64,000 nucleotides of DNA from Sphaerisporangium album (GTDB taxonomy: Bacteria > Actinomycetota > Actinomycetes > Streptosporangiales > Streptosporangiaceae): assembly GCF_003323745.1 (NCBI RefSeq), contig NZ_QOIL01000003.1:1-64000 (forward strand), read 5' to 3'. Below the pieces are notes generated by a model that saw nothing but the letters and a program-made list of their open reading frames with translations, was not told the DNA's origin and did no database searches. Every line of letters starts with the position of its first letter. Positions within the stretch are counted from its first letter, which is position 1. This document shows positions 57,001 through 64,000 of the stretch, piece by piece. Position numbers and translations under genes: made by a program.

Positions 57001-57664
57001 CACGGCCGTCCCCAACCCCACCGCGCCGCCGCCCAAGGCGGTCGTGGAAACCGCTCCGGGCACCGAGCCCACCCCCACCAAGAAGATCAAGGAGAGCGAG
57101 ATGCCCGAGCTCACCGATGAGCAGGCGCAGCAGCTGGCCGAAGCCGCCACTCTGAGCACCAAGCTGGAAGAGGCCATGGGCCTGCTCGGCACGGCCACCA
57201 CCCAGATCCAGTCCCTGAACGGGCAGGTCCAGTCCCTCACCGAGCGGGCCGACGCCGCGGACGCGCGCGCGGACGCCTCCGACGCCGAGGCCCGGCGGCT
57301 GCGGAACGACAAGGCGGCGCGCGCTGCGGTGGCCGAGGCGCTGAAGGAGAGCACGCTGCCGGCGCGGTCCCACGCCCGGGTCACTGAGGCGGTGTGCCGC
57401 ACCCTTCCCACGCTCGAGGGCGGCGAGCTGGACACTGCGGCGCTGGCCGAGTCCATCACCGCGGCGACCGACGCCGAAGGCAGCTACGCGGCGGGGCTGC
57501 TGGAGGACAGCGGCGCCGGCCGGGTCTGGGGCCTGGGCGAGTCCCGCGAGCCCGAGCCTGTCTCGCAGATCGCCCCGGCGCAGCTCGACAAGCTGACGGC
57601 GCTCTACGAGGCGCGCGGCCTGACCCCCGAAGCGGCCCGCCTCGCAGCGGCCGGCCGCCCCTGA
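54002..57664 (+). CDS. Capsid maturation protease-scaffold fusion with repeat insert
   Basis: This 1220-residue protein begins with a likely prohead protease domain (residues 1-200: FRAVLIREGWG, MFLDHPS with histidine, ARSIGLSIRATG with serine). A NWDEDKHPRASDGRFG motif and a Gly/Ser-rich linker (residues about 222-290) follow. About four related beta-rich segments come next (residues 295-700), such as GGRVKVAYNEEDGSATVDLA, PGGKITVHREEGDDYTHVS and AGKIDLYPVGDNKVGVRHL. The C-terminus is a scaffold-like coiled coil (LTDEQAQQLAEAATLSTKLE onward). The insert is less GC-rich than its flanks. GTG 54002 overlaps the preceding stop. Confidence 0.82.
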   Translation: MSDRFVWQADELLPAGGEKVNEAGSQALGRQLLTEATASLGEIRESQAAKGRFRAVLIREGWGSSGYYSAALLKRDGPRVWGAGTQMFLDHPSLTEAEDRPERSVRDLASVTVTDPVWDERLKGLVAEVQVFPQWRDLLNEEFARSIGLSIRATGTVEYGEAEGRQGPLVTTLEEGLAVDWVTKAGAGGRVLELIESARGALTEGRHSAPNWDEDKHPRASDGRFGHTAGDHSGGGDSGGGHARGGSSGGSAGGHQGSRSGTSSSGSTGGRSSGDGSSTDSRTSDRKTGTRTSEIKAKGGRVKVAYNEEDGSATVDLAGSTAHFDNAEFRSFAQSIGALEYTPHVPNSDNRFPVGTDRPILPFGMGDQPPLGMVTRTSKTGFEVRLRPRPSASADEYSSQPRFSLDSKEATDIAAALSKPEKDIEAERKQAAAAKRAENIRAGRTDPEAAKRRATGKQPSVGDSDEHSMPHTIASRAFKSPGGKITVHREEGDDYTHVSAEGGRSVAFTADELRALNVAVGTEEDDSEGGVLVDERGFLFGRVTPAGRNRYNVEIDGQPAFTLSGGDAERIDDNAHLLSQARRFDTTAGKIDLYPVGDNKVGVRHLGNDGRPVEKVFNERSQRNIAHGLNALNEGFDDEDPDPNAPMEGLTRTVAKTNNGDVELELKGPWGEKDSRLWMLPTKGDDWGLVIDGPLMDDFVRSWSSVVNEAHMMPRRAGLASLQEGVSDKAWSEFSQADYTIEQWRKACLIGPGEASDSKGDYSLPVREPDGTLNRAAAHAAAGRIGQVKTSPEAKKTAAKKLVSLYKELEEDPPESLATLAGDESDGDGGKPAFLKAKEAASGATIGAYLESQLHLAFTQLTDGMYGDGRLTRDERIALSSAIGDALKAFTARVEADAPQVFKRGRYDPPSDVAATAMSEADGMTAGDLAQALTKAVKSAYGGKDIWVWVRDNTDEWVVFSVEPEGSDSGLYQQTYTVDPAAHAVTLTGDPTEVTATTTYTAVPNPTAPPPKAVVETAPGTEPTPTKKIKESEMPELTDEQAQQLAEAATLSTKLEEAMGLLGTATTQIQSLNGQVQSLTERADAADARADASDAEARRLRNDKAARAAVAEALKESTLPARSHARVTEAVCRTLPTLEGGELDTAALAESITAATDAEGSYAAGLLEDSGAGRVWGLGESREPEPVSQIAPAQLDKLTALYEARGLTPEAARLAAAGRP

Positions 57665-57686
57665 GCTCTGAAAGGAAACCACCTCG

Positions 57687-58031
57687 ATGGCGACCAACAT
57701 TCTGTTCGAGCAGGGCGACCAGCTCGATGTCGTCTGCTCCGCGCCGGCCACCCCCGAGTCCGGCCAGCCGGTCCTGGTGGGCCAGCTCCCCGGCGTCGCG
57801 CTCACCGACGAGCGCGCGGACGGCAAGACCACGGTCAAGTTCAACGGGGTCGCCGAGCTCGACGTCAAGGGCGAGACGACCACCAACGCCGCCGTCAGCG
57901 CCGGCGACATCCTCTACTACGACTCGGGTGTGATCAACCGCGACAGCACCAACGGCGTGCGGTTCGGCTACGCCCTGGCCCCTGTCAACAGCGGCGCCAC
58001 CAACAAGATCCCCGTGAAGATCGGCTATTGA
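57687..58031 (+). CDS. DUF2190-type capsid decoration protein
   Basis: This 114-residue protein (NILFEQGDQLDVVCSAPATP, GQPVLVGQLPGVAL, SAGDILYYDSGVI) matches DUF2190, a small beta protein that decorates Mu/Sf6-type capsids. GAAAGGAAA precedes ATG 57687. It stands directly before the capsid gene, as usual. Confidence 0.88.
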   Translation: MATNILFEQGDQLDVVCSAPATPESGQPVLVGQLPGVALTDERADGKTTVKFNGVAELDVKGETTTNAAVSAGDILYYDSGVINRDSTNGVRFGYALAPVNSGATNKIPVKIGY

Positions 58032-58098
58032 CCTCGCCGTTGATCAGCTAAGGCTGAGCACATTTCGGATTATCGCGCTGCATCAAGCGCATTTCCTA

Positions 58099-58113
58099 CC
58101 CGCCTGAGGCGGG
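58099..58113 (+). terminator. Short hairpin before the capsid gene
   Basis: CCCGCC-TGA-GGCGGG forms a 6-bp stem, 25 bases before the capsid start. It may attenuate or protect the abundant capsid mRNA. Confidence 0.45.
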
Positions 58114-58137
58114 GTTCTCCACGTTCAAGGAGATTTG

Positions 58138-59292
58138 ATGACCGCTACCCTGTTCGAATCCGGCGTCACTCGACTGGACGCCGAGAACGCCGCCATCCAG
58201 GAGATGTTCGGGGGGATGCGACGGGTTTCCACCGGTGCCCGGCGCAACACCGATCAGTTCACCGAGCGTCTGGTGCAGTTCGAGACGTTCATGGACGGTA
58301 TCCGGACCGGCCGTCGCCGGCTGGCGCACTTCGCCGAGGCGATGTCCAGCTCGGACTTCCCGCTGCTGTTCGACGTCTCCCTCGACCGCCAGCTCTACGC
58401 CGCGTACGCGGCGATCACGCCGACCTGGCAGAACTACGCCCGGGCCTCGACCGTGAACAACTTCCTGAAGGTCCAGCGGTACGCGACCAGCGGTATCCGC
58501 GGCCTGCTGCAGAAGGTCGGCGAGCTCGCCGAGTTCGAGCGACGCTCCCAGACCGAGACCATGTACGAGTACAGCGTGCACAAGTACGAGGCCGGGTTCG
58601 CGGTCTCGTGGGAAACCATGATGAACGACGACCTGGGGGCGTTCCTGCGGCTGCCCCAGGACCTGGCGCAGTCCGCCGTCGACAGCGAAGAGGCGTTCGT
58701 CACCCAGTTGTTCTGCGACGCCAGCGGCCCGCACGCCTCGCACTACACCGTCGGCAACGCCAACATCATCACCGGGAACCCCGGGCTGGACCGCGACAGC
58801 CTGCAGGCGGCCATCACCCAGCTGATGCAGCGGAAGGACGAGAGGGGTAACCCGATCGTCGTCAAGGGCGTGCGCCTGGTCGTGGGCACCGGCCTGGCGC
58901 TGACCGCGCAGGAGATCATCAACACGACCGAGTACCGCGTGGTGGACGCGAATGGCAACGTCCGGGTGATCCAGGGCAACGGCGTCGCGTCGAACCTCGG
59001 CATCGACGTCAACTACTGGATCGACAGCATCGCTACCACGGCCAACGCCAGCACCTCCTGGTGGATCTTCGCCGACCCCAACGGTGTGCGGCCAGCGCTG
59101 GAGTTCGGCCGGCTCAGGGGCCACGAGGCGCCGGCCTTGTACGAGAAGATCCCGGACATGCGGCGCATCGGCGGCGGCGAGGAGCCCTACAGCTTCGACA
59201 CCGAGTCGGCGGAAAAGAAGGTCAGGCACGTTTACGGCGGAACTTTCGTCGACGCGCGCATGACCCTGGCGAGCAACGGCACGGGCTCCTGA
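58138..59292 (+). CDS. Major capsid protein, Mu gpT-like
   Basis: This 384-residue protein has features of the Mu gpT/HK97-fold capsid family: SLDRQLYAAYAAITPTWQNY, a TSGIRGLLQKVGELAEFERR segment, MYEYSVHKYEAGFAVSWETM and a C-terminal PALEFGRLRGHEAPALYEKI. No N-terminal scaffold domain is present, in keeping with the separate scaffold upstream. AAGGAGA precedes ATG 58138. Confidence 0.92.
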   Translation: MTATLFESGVTRLDAENAAIQEMFGGMRRVSTGARRNTDQFTERLVQFETFMDGIRTGRRRLAHFAEAMSSSDFPLLFDVSLDRQLYAAYAAITPTWQNYARASTVNNFLKVQRYATSGIRGLLQKVGELAEFERRSQTETMYEYSVHKYEAGFAVSWETMMNDDLGAFLRLPQDLAQSAVDSEEAFVTQLFCDASGPHASHYTVGNANIITGNPGLDRDSLQAAITQLMQRKDERGNPIVVKGVRLVVGTGLALTAQEIINTTEYRVVDANGNVRVIQGNGVASNLGIDVNYWIDSIATTANASTSWWIFADPNGVRPALEFGRLRGHEAPALYEKIPDMRRIGGGEEPYSFDTESAEKKVRHVYGGTFVDARMTLASNGTGS

Positions 59293-59295
59293 CCG

Positions 59296-59631
59296 GTGGC
59301 TCTCCCTCCGGATCTCGACCTCGACGGACGCGACAAACCGATCCAGCGCGAGCAGAGGCTCATGGCGGCCATGTGCCGCATGCTCGGCGAGATCGGCGAC
59401 CAGCTCACCCTGATCCTGGACCGGCTCCCGGCGGCCCCTCAGCAGCCGGGAGCCGACTGCCGCGCGGTGGAGCTCCGGGAGCCGGTCATTCCGCCAGCCG
59501 CCCCCGCCCCCGCTCCGACGGCGGCCGCCGAGCCGCAGCCCGCGGCCAGGGCACGGCCGCGTAAGACCCCCGCCAAGGCCACCCGCGCCCGGGCGGCCGT
59601 CAAGAAGGAGGAGCCCGATGCCAACGGGTAG
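59296..59631 (+). CDS. Small protein after the capsid gene
   Basis: This 111-residue protein has a short helical start (QREQRLMAAMCRMLGEIGDQ) and a long Ala/Pro/Lys-rich tail. It is perhaps a flexible virion or DNA-contacting tail. It follows the capsid stop by 3 bases. No family is recognised. Confidence 0.7.
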   Translation: MALPPDLDLDGRDKPIQREQRLMAAMCRMLGEIGDQLTLILDRLPAAPQQPGADCRAVELREPVIPPAAPAPAPTAAAEPQPAARARPRKTPAKATRARAAVKKEEPDANG

Positions 59632-59929
59632 GAGGAGGGCCGCCTACTACGGCGACAAGCCTCAGGAGATCACCATCCTGACCGGCACCGCGACACTCGA
59701 TTTCCCCTCCATCGCCGCTGGGACCACCGCCGAGCTGACCATCACGGTGACCGGCGCCGTGGTGGGCAACCCGGTGGCGCTCGCCCCGCCGGCGACGCTC
59801 ACCGCCGGGCTGATCGCCTCGGGCCGAGTGACCGCCGCCAACACCGTGACCGTGCGGATGGCCAACGTCACCTCCGGCGCGATCGACCCCGCCTCGGCCA
59901 CGTGGGGCGCCGCAGTCATCCAGACCTGA
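59618..59929 (+). CDS. Beta-rich virion protein
   Basis: This 103-residue protein (TATLDFPSIAAGTTAELTIT, TAANTVTVRMANVTSG) has a small beta-sandwich pattern, typical of minor virion proteins in this position. The ATG at 59618 overlaps the preceding gene. Confidence 0.75.
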   Translation: MPTGRRRAAYYGDKPQEITILTGTATLDFPSIAAGTTAELTITVTGAVVGNPVALAPPATLTAGLIASGRVTAANTVTVRMANVTSGAIDPASATWGAAVIQT

Positions 59930-59942
59930 CCCGGGGCCCGCC

Positions 59943-60308
59943 ATGGCGATCGATTTCGAGACCGACGTCGGCGCCGTCCGGCTGCTCATCCCCGACGTCG
60001 ACACCGAGAACATGTTCTTCATCGACCCGGCGATCGAGGCGTTCCTCCGGATGAGCGGCGGCAACGTCCGCCTGGCCACCGCCCAAGCCCTGGACGTCAT
60101 CGCCTCATCCGAGGCGATGATCTCCAAGAAGCTCACGATCGACGGCCGCTCCACCGATGGCCCGGCCGTGGCCGCCGAACTGCGCGCCCGCGCGACCGAG
60201 CTGCGCCGCCAGGTCGACGCCGGCGAGGGCGACGACACGATCGGGTTCGACGTGCTCGACTTCGACCCCTGGCGTGGCTACCGCGGCTACAACCCCGATC
60301 TGTTCTAG
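59943..60308 (+). CDS. Head-tail connector protein
   Basis: This 121-residue protein (DVGAVRLLIPDVDTENMFFI, AIEAFLRMSGGNVRLATAQA) has the helical layout of a gp6/gp15-type head completion protein. It probably binds under the portal. GGGGCCCGCC precedes ATG 59943. The order (capsid, adaptor, stopper, gp10-like, terminator) supports the role. Confidence 0.8.
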   Translation: MAIDFETDVGAVRLLIPDVDTENMFFIDPAIEAFLRMSGGNVRLATAQALDVIASSEAMISKKLTIDGRSTDGPAVAAELRARATELRRQVDAGEGDDTIGFDVLDFDPWRGYRGYNPDLF

Positions 60309-60317
60309 CCGGGGGAG

Positions 60318-60764
60318 GTGGCCCAGGTGCCGCTCGGAGGGCACACCCCGATCCATCCCCGCTGGTCGCAGCACCACCGGCCGGTGGCCATCGGCACTCA
60401 GACCGGACGGTGCCGTATCACTCGGCGCACCGGCAGCACCGGCACCCTGGACGATAACCTGGTCTGGCACCCCGGGACGACCCGCATCACGATCTACGCC
60501 GGGACCTGCCACATCGCGCCGCCCGCACCCGTCACGTACACGACCCCCGGCGAGCGCCGCACCGGCACCACCGACTACCAGGTTGCGATCGCCTGGGACG
60601 CCCCCGAGATCCTCGACGGCGACGACGTCGAGGTCCTGGACGCCGAAGACCCCGAACTGGTCGGCCGGCACCTGCGGGTGACCGGCCCGCTCGGCGACGG
60701 CGGCACCCAGCAGTGGGAGCGGCTGCTGACCTGCGTGCAGGACACAACCAGCCGGGAGCGGTGA
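60318..60764 (+). CDS. Head-tail stopper (DUF6093-like)
   Basis: This 148-residue protein (CRITRRTGSTGTLDDNLVWH, then DYQVAIAWDAPEILDGDDVE) resembles the DUF6093 family of actinophage head-tail joining proteins. The family name is from memory. GGGGGAGG precedes GTG 60318. Confidence 0.78.
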   Translation: MAQVPLGGHTPIHPRWSQHHRPVAIGTQTGRCRITRRTGSTGTLDDNLVWHPGTTRITIYAGTCHIAPPAPVTYTTPGERRTGTTDYQVAIAWDAPEILDGDDVEVLDAEDPELVGRHLRVTGPLGDGGTQQWERLLTCVQDTTSRER

Positions 60765-61195
60765 TGGCGGAGTTCGAGTACGACGAGGTCATCCTCCACA
60801 TCAAGCGGATCGAGAAGGCCACCGCCGAGGTGCTGGTCAAGAGCCACCTGACCGTGGAGAAGACCGGGCACAACACCGTCGCCTACGCCCAGAACCTGGC
60901 GCCCGTCGACACCGGCAACCTACGCGCCTCGATCGGCGTGGACTTCGACGACGACGGCCTGGGGTTCGAGGCCGGCCCGACAGCCGAGTACGGCGATACG
61001 GTCGAGTACGGCGGGCGGCCGCACGTGATCAGGCCCCGGGAGAAGAAGGCCTTGTCCTGGCCGGATGCCGAGCACCCGGTGAAGAAGGTCAACCACCCGG
61101 GGACGGCGCCGCAGCCGTACATGCGGCCCGGGTTCGACCGAGCGACGCGCGAGTTCGACACGGCGATCGACGCGATCGTGCGGGACGCGTTCTGA
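60764..61195 (+). CDS. HK97 gp10-like tail completion protein
   Basis: This 143-residue protein shows the gp10 pattern: AYAQNLAPVDTGNLRASIGV, then EYGGRPHVIRPREKK and PYMRPGFDRA. The family joins the tail to the head. The ATG at 60764 overlaps the previous stop, and its stop overlaps the next ATG. Confidence 0.85.
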   Translation: MAEFEYDEVILHIKRIEKATAEVLVKSHLTVEKTGHNTVAYAQNLAPVDTGNLRASIGVDFDDDGLGFEAGPTAEYGDTVEYGGRPHVIRPREKKALSWPDAEHPVKKVNHPGTAPQPYMRPGFDRATREFDTAIDAIVRDAF

Positions 61196-61635
61196 TGGCG
61201 GTCAGCGCCGCGGCGCCGGCCGCGCCGCACACCGCTGCCTTCACTACCGCGCTGGTCGCCGAGGATCTCGCCGTCGACGTCGGCGTCGCCCCTGAGGGGG
61301 CTGGCTGGCAGGGCGAGCCCGGCCAATCGGCCTTCGTGCCGTACATCGTCCTGTTTCCCTCGCCGGGCAGCACCGACGGCGACCTCGGCGACCCCAACGC
61401 CTATCTCGACTATGAGACGCAGGCCACGGTCGTCGGTGCGACCGCCGGCCAGGTCGAGCAGGTCATGGACAAGGTCAAGGCCGCGCTGGTCGGCCGACAG
61501 CTCGCGGTGGCCGGCCGCAATTCCTACCGCGTGCAGCTCGGCGAGGGCGGCCGGCCGATCACGCGCGACGACACCGTGCAGCCGCCGGAGTACTACGCCA
61601 GCGCGCTGTTCAGGCTGCGCACCGGCCCCGCCTGA
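61195..61635 (+). CDS. Tail terminator protein
   Basis: This 146-residue protein (AFVPYIVLFPSPGSTDGDLG, YETQATVVGATAGQVEQVMD) fits the tail-terminator fold by its pattern and position between the gp10-like protein and the tail tube. It begins at an ATGATG-type overlap. Confidence 0.78.
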   Translation: MAVSAAAPAAPHTAAFTTALVAEDLAVDVGVAPEGAGWQGEPGQSAFVPYIVLFPSPGSTDGDLGDPNAYLDYETQATVVGATAGQVEQVMDKVKAALVGRQLAVAGRNSYRVQLGEGGRPITRDDTVQPPEYYASALFRLRTGPA

Positions 61636-61704
61636 TCCCCAACCTCTACTCAGCCCGGCACCCGTTCGTGCACGGGCTCTGACGCATGCCTGGAGGAGCC
61701 CCTC

Positions 61705-62034
61705 GTGGCGACATACGCCATCCAGAGTCCGAGCCCGAATGGAGTGGCGCTCAGCTTCCGCTCCGCGGCCTCGGGCGACAAGATCAGCGGCCTTCGCGCC
61801 AAGCCCGGCCGCATCCTCGTCAACAACGCCTCGGGCGGGTCGGTGAACCTCACCTTTTCGCCGCCCGGCAGCACCGGCTACGGCGTCACCAACCCGACCA
61901 AGGTCGTGCCCTGCGCCGCCGGCGCGATCACCGAGATCACGCTGCTGCTGGAGTACCGGGACGCCACCGACGGGTACAACATCGCGCTCGCCTGGTCGGC
62001 GACGAGCAGCGTGACCTGGGCGGCGGTCCGCTGA
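61705..62034 (+). CDS. Small beta-rich virion protein
   Basis: This 109-residue protein (RILVNNASGGSVNLTFSPPG, EITLLLEYRDATDGYNIALA) has a beta-sandwich pattern and was probably duplicated from, or is analogous to, the one at 59618. GGAGGAG precedes GTG 61705. Confidence 0.75.
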   Translation: MATYAIQSPSPNGVALSFRSAASGDKISGLRAKPGRILVNNASGGSVNLTFSPPGSTGYGVTNPTKVVPCAAGAITEITLLLEYRDATDGYNIALAWSATSSVTWAAVR

Positions 62035-62270
62035 TGGCGCGCCGCATGATCCCGGTCCGCAACAAGGAGACCGGCGTCACCGCGCTGGTGTCCGAGCGTG
62101 CCTGGCCGCTGTTCGCCGCATCCCACGAGCGGCTCGACCAGGACAACTCCGCCGACGCGGCCCCGGATGACCCCGGCGCGCCGCCGGCCTCGGAGGCGTC
62201 TTCGCCTGCTCCGCAGGCCACCACCCACAAGCCCCAGCGCCGCGGTGCGGCCTCTGACAGCAAGGAGTAG
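62034..62270 (+). CDS. Small hypothetical protein before the tail tube
   Basis: This 78-residue protein (MIPVRNKETGVTALVSERAW, PLFAASHERL) has a disordered, Ala/Pro-rich second half. It is short, coupled to the preceding gene and of unknown function. Confidence 0.7.
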   Translation: MARRMIPVRNKETGVTALVSERAWPLFAASHERLDQDNSADAAPDDPGAPPASEASSPAPQATTHKPQRRGAASDSKE

Positions 62271-62272
62271 CC

Positions 62273-62764
62273 ATGCCGGTCGGTGCAGACCTTCTCGGCG
62301 ACGGCAACGTCAAGGTGACCTTCGTCCTGACGATCGCCGACATCGACAACCCCACCGCCGGTGAGCTGAACGCCGGTGTGGACCTGCAGGAGCACATCAC
62401 CAAGCAGGGCCTGGACATCCAGCCCGACCAGGCGTCGGTGGACAACACCGCGCTCGCGTCGCGTACCGAGACCGAGGACGCCGGCACGGTGTCCTACAAG
62501 ATCGAGGTCACCGCCAAGCGGAAGCAGGTCGCGCTCCAGGACATCGCCTGGAACACCCTGACCGACGGCCAGCTGGGTTACCTCGCGGTGCGACGGAATC
62601 TGCCGCACGAGACGGCCTGGGCCGCCGGGCAGGACGCCGAGGTGCACCCGGTGCGCTGCGGCCGCCCGAACATGCAGCCGCCTGAGCTGAACACCGCCCA
62701 GCAGTTCAAGAGCAAGCTGTTCAACCACTCAGAGTCCGCGCCGGCGGCTGTGGTGGCAGCCTGA
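62273..62764 (+). CDS. Major tail tube protein
   Basis: This 163-residue protein (LGDGNVKVTFVLTIADIDNP, RTETEDAGTVSYKIEVTAKR) matches the beta-rich tail tube subunits of actinophages. Its place directly before the tail chaperone gene supports this. AAGGAG precedes ATG 62273. Confidence 0.85.
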   Translation: MPVGADLLGDGNVKVTFVLTIADIDNPTAGELNAGVDLQEHITKQGLDIQPDQASVDNTALASRTETEDAGTVSYKIEVTAKRKQVALQDIAWNTLTDGQLGYLAVRRNLPHETAWAAGQDAEVHPVRCGRPNMQPPELNTAQQFKSKLFNHSESAPAAVVAA

Positions 62765-63300
62765 TGGAACTGAAGATCGACGACATTCTCGGGCAGATTC
62801 AGCTGCCGCAGAAGTCCGTTCCCTTGTGCCTGCGCGCCGACCTGCAGGCCCGTTTCGACAGCCTCGAGCGGGAGCTGCGCGCGGCCCAGCGCGCTCCTGA
62901 GCAGGACTCCCTGGCCGGTATGGGCGCGGCCGCGCGGGAGATCGCCACCCAGATCGAGGCGACCCGCGCGGAGATGCAGCGGCACACCGTGGAGTTCCGG
63001 CTCCAGGCTCTGCCGCAGAAGCAGTGGTCGGACCTGCTGAAGAAGCACCCGCCGCGTAAGGGCAACAAGGACGACGACATGGCCGATTACAACGTCGGGA
63101 CCTTTCCGGTCGCGGCGCTGGCGGCGTGCTCGGTGTCGCCCGAGATGACCGAGGAGGACGCCGGGCGGCTGGTTGACGCGATCACCAACGGCCAGTGGGC
63201 CCGGCTGAACATGGCGCTCGGCGAGCTGAACAACGGCGGTGCGGAGGTCCCTTTCTCCGCCGCCGCATCCGCGCTGGCGGGCGGCACGCAGACGAGTTAG
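62764..63300 (+). CDS. Tail assembly chaperone, short form
   Basis: This 178-residue protein (RFDSLERELRAAQRAPEQDS ... EFRLQALPQKQWSDLLKKHP) resembles the gpG-like chaperone that coats the tape measure protein before tail assembly. It overlaps the tail-tube stop. A slippery site near its end allows a longer product. Confidence 0.87.
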   Translation: MELKIDDILGQIQLPQKSVPLCLRADLQARFDSLERELRAAQRAPEQDSLAGMGAAAREIATQIEATRAEMQRHTVEFRLQALPQKQWSDLLKKHPPRKGNKDDDMADYNVGTFPVAALAACSVSPEMTEEDAGRLVDAITNGQWARLNMALGELNNGGAEVPFSAAASALAGGTQTS

Positions 63301-63671
63301 CGCTGGCTGCCTACTACCGGGTCCCGCGCTCGCGGCTGCTGGGCCGGGAGCCGGTAGAGACGACTACCTATCACTACGACCGGAGCGGGCGTCTCACCCA
63401 CACGGTGACCGTCCGCGAGCCGGAGTGGCTGGAGGACGACCTGGCCTGGGCCCTGGCTTGGAAGCATGAGCAGGACTGCAAGTGCCCCGGGTGCAAGCTG
63501 CCGCTGGATGAGACGACCGACCCGGCCAACAACGGCCTGTATGAGGTTCCGCTGCCAGTGCGGTGCTTCGCGTGCACGCCGCTGGCCAAGGCGCACGCCG
63601 ACTATGCCGAGTCCGACCCGGGGCTGCTGCTCCATGCCGAGCGCGTCGACGATGACCCGCCCGTTATCTGA
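62764..63671 (+). CDS. Tail assembly chaperone, -1 frameshift product
   Basis: A -1 shift at C CCT TTC (63249-63255) joins the first 164 codons to a second frame (RIRAGGRHADELALAAYYRV ... WALAWKHEQDCKCPGC), which has no start codon of its own. The combined product is about 302 residues. This mirrors the lambda gpG/gpGT arrangement, conserved in long-tailed phages. The heptamer fits the X XXY YYZ rule in the correct frame. Confidence 0.85.
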
Positions 63672-63998
63672 TCTTCCACTCCATGGGGTCGCCGTCGTCC
63701 ACCAGGTAGGTGACCGAGGTGGGGCGGGTGCCCTTGCGTACCTCGTAGGGGATCCATCCGCGGACGCACTGGCCGGGCCGGACGCGCCGGTCTCGCGGGT
63801 AGAGGGGGACGGAGAAGTGGTCGGCGGACCAGGAGGTCGCTGACTCGACCACGGTGCCGTTTTTGTAGGTGAGCGTCCAGGGGCCCCATCCGATGCTGAT
63901 GGGGGTGGCTGTGACGATGGTCTTAAAGCAGCGGCGGACTTCAAGGCCGGCGTACTCGTAGCCCGCCCGGTCCGGTGGTACGAGTGCGGGAAGTGGCT
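63664..63998 (-). CDS. C-terminal part of a minus-strand gene
   Basis: This open frame enters from the right edge and ends at TAA 63664-63666. The visible part (CFKTIVTATPISIGWGPWTL, SVPLYPRDRRVRPGQCVRGW, TSVTYLVDDGDPMEWKIR) has the beta-strand pattern of DUF4352-like extracellular domains of lipoproteins. A minus-strand gene between tail genes may be a lysogenic-conversion or superinfection-exclusion gene. The N-terminus, where a signal peptide would be, is outside the window. Confidence 0.6.
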   Translation of the reverse strand, partial: PLPALVPPDRAGYEYAGLEVRRCFKTIVTATPISIGWGPWTLTYKNGTVVESATSWSADHFSVPLYPRDRRVRPGQCVRGWIPYEVRKGTRPTSVTYLVDDGDPMEWKIR

Positions 63999-64000
63999 GT

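Noticed and set aside
1-64000. CRISPR array or insertion sequence
   Set aside because: No regularly spaced direct repeats and no transposase were seen. The tandem repeats at 27.9-28.5 kb are structured RNAs and those at 43.2 kb are coding.
1-64000. Integrase, attachment sites, origin
   Set aside because: No tyrosine or serine recombinase motif and no paired att-like repeat could be recognised, so integration cannot be supported from this window.

Overview
The window is very GC-rich, uses GTG starts freely and packs genes with 4-base stop/start overlaps, which points to an actinobacterium or one of its phages. The organism family cannot be fixed from sequence. The right third is a textbook head and tail gene order (terminase, portal, MuF, capsid maturation, decoration, Mu gpT-type capsid, connectors, tail tube, frameshifting tail chaperone), so the window is most of a temperate siphovirus genome, prophage or phage-plasmid. 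No integrase, replication or lysis gene was recognised, so the replicon type is open.

Layout. 0.1-15.0 kb: a plus-strand run of about 27 mostly small genes, nearly all translationally coupled. It includes a small-terminase-like HTH protein, an RNB-dsRBD ribonuclease, a DUF6283-like protein, two PadR-like regulators, many zinc-ribbon proteins and a Thg1-like 3'-5' polymerase. It closes on a 12-bp inverted repeat facing two minus-strand genes. 15.2-20.4 kb: accessory genes, namely a divergent RhuM / Fic pair, a frameshifted HNH gene and an SDR-MerR pair. 20.4-27.8 kb: regulatory and accessory genes, a MoxR-type AAA+ ATPase, and a vWA protein carrying an HExxH motif. Several of these lie behind identical paired operators. 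27.9-30.2 kb: four tandem Y-RNA-like RNAs followed by a Ro/TROVE protein. 30.4-36.5 kb: an HTH-TPR regulator diverging from a glycosyltransferase / beta-helix acyltransferase / class II aldolase / MurA-like cluster, with a NUDIX gene. 36.7-44.5 kb: small phage-type genes and tail-spike-like proteins. 44.7-45.4 kb: two minus-strand zinc/SWIM genes. 45.5-63.7 kb: the structural module, interrupted by an intein in the terminase, a double-HNH endonuclease after the MuF gene and a minus-strand gene of unknown function.

How the parts may work together. The most interesting theme is RNA handling. A Ro protein and four Y RNAs share a replicon with an RNB exonuclease, a Thg1-like tRNA-end polymerase and a MoxR/vWA-metallopeptidase pair. 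Cellular Ro proteins present structured or damaged RNA to exonucleases by way of Y RNAs, and three of the four Y RNAs here contain circularly permuted tRNA mimics. A mobile RNA surveillance or repair system is therefore a reasonable hypothesis. A second, independent signal is a 20-bp palindrome, TTGTCC-N8-GGACAA, that occurs as four pairs, each pair offset by exactly 41 bp, upstream of the ATPase, the vWA gene, the terminase and two minus-strand transcription units.
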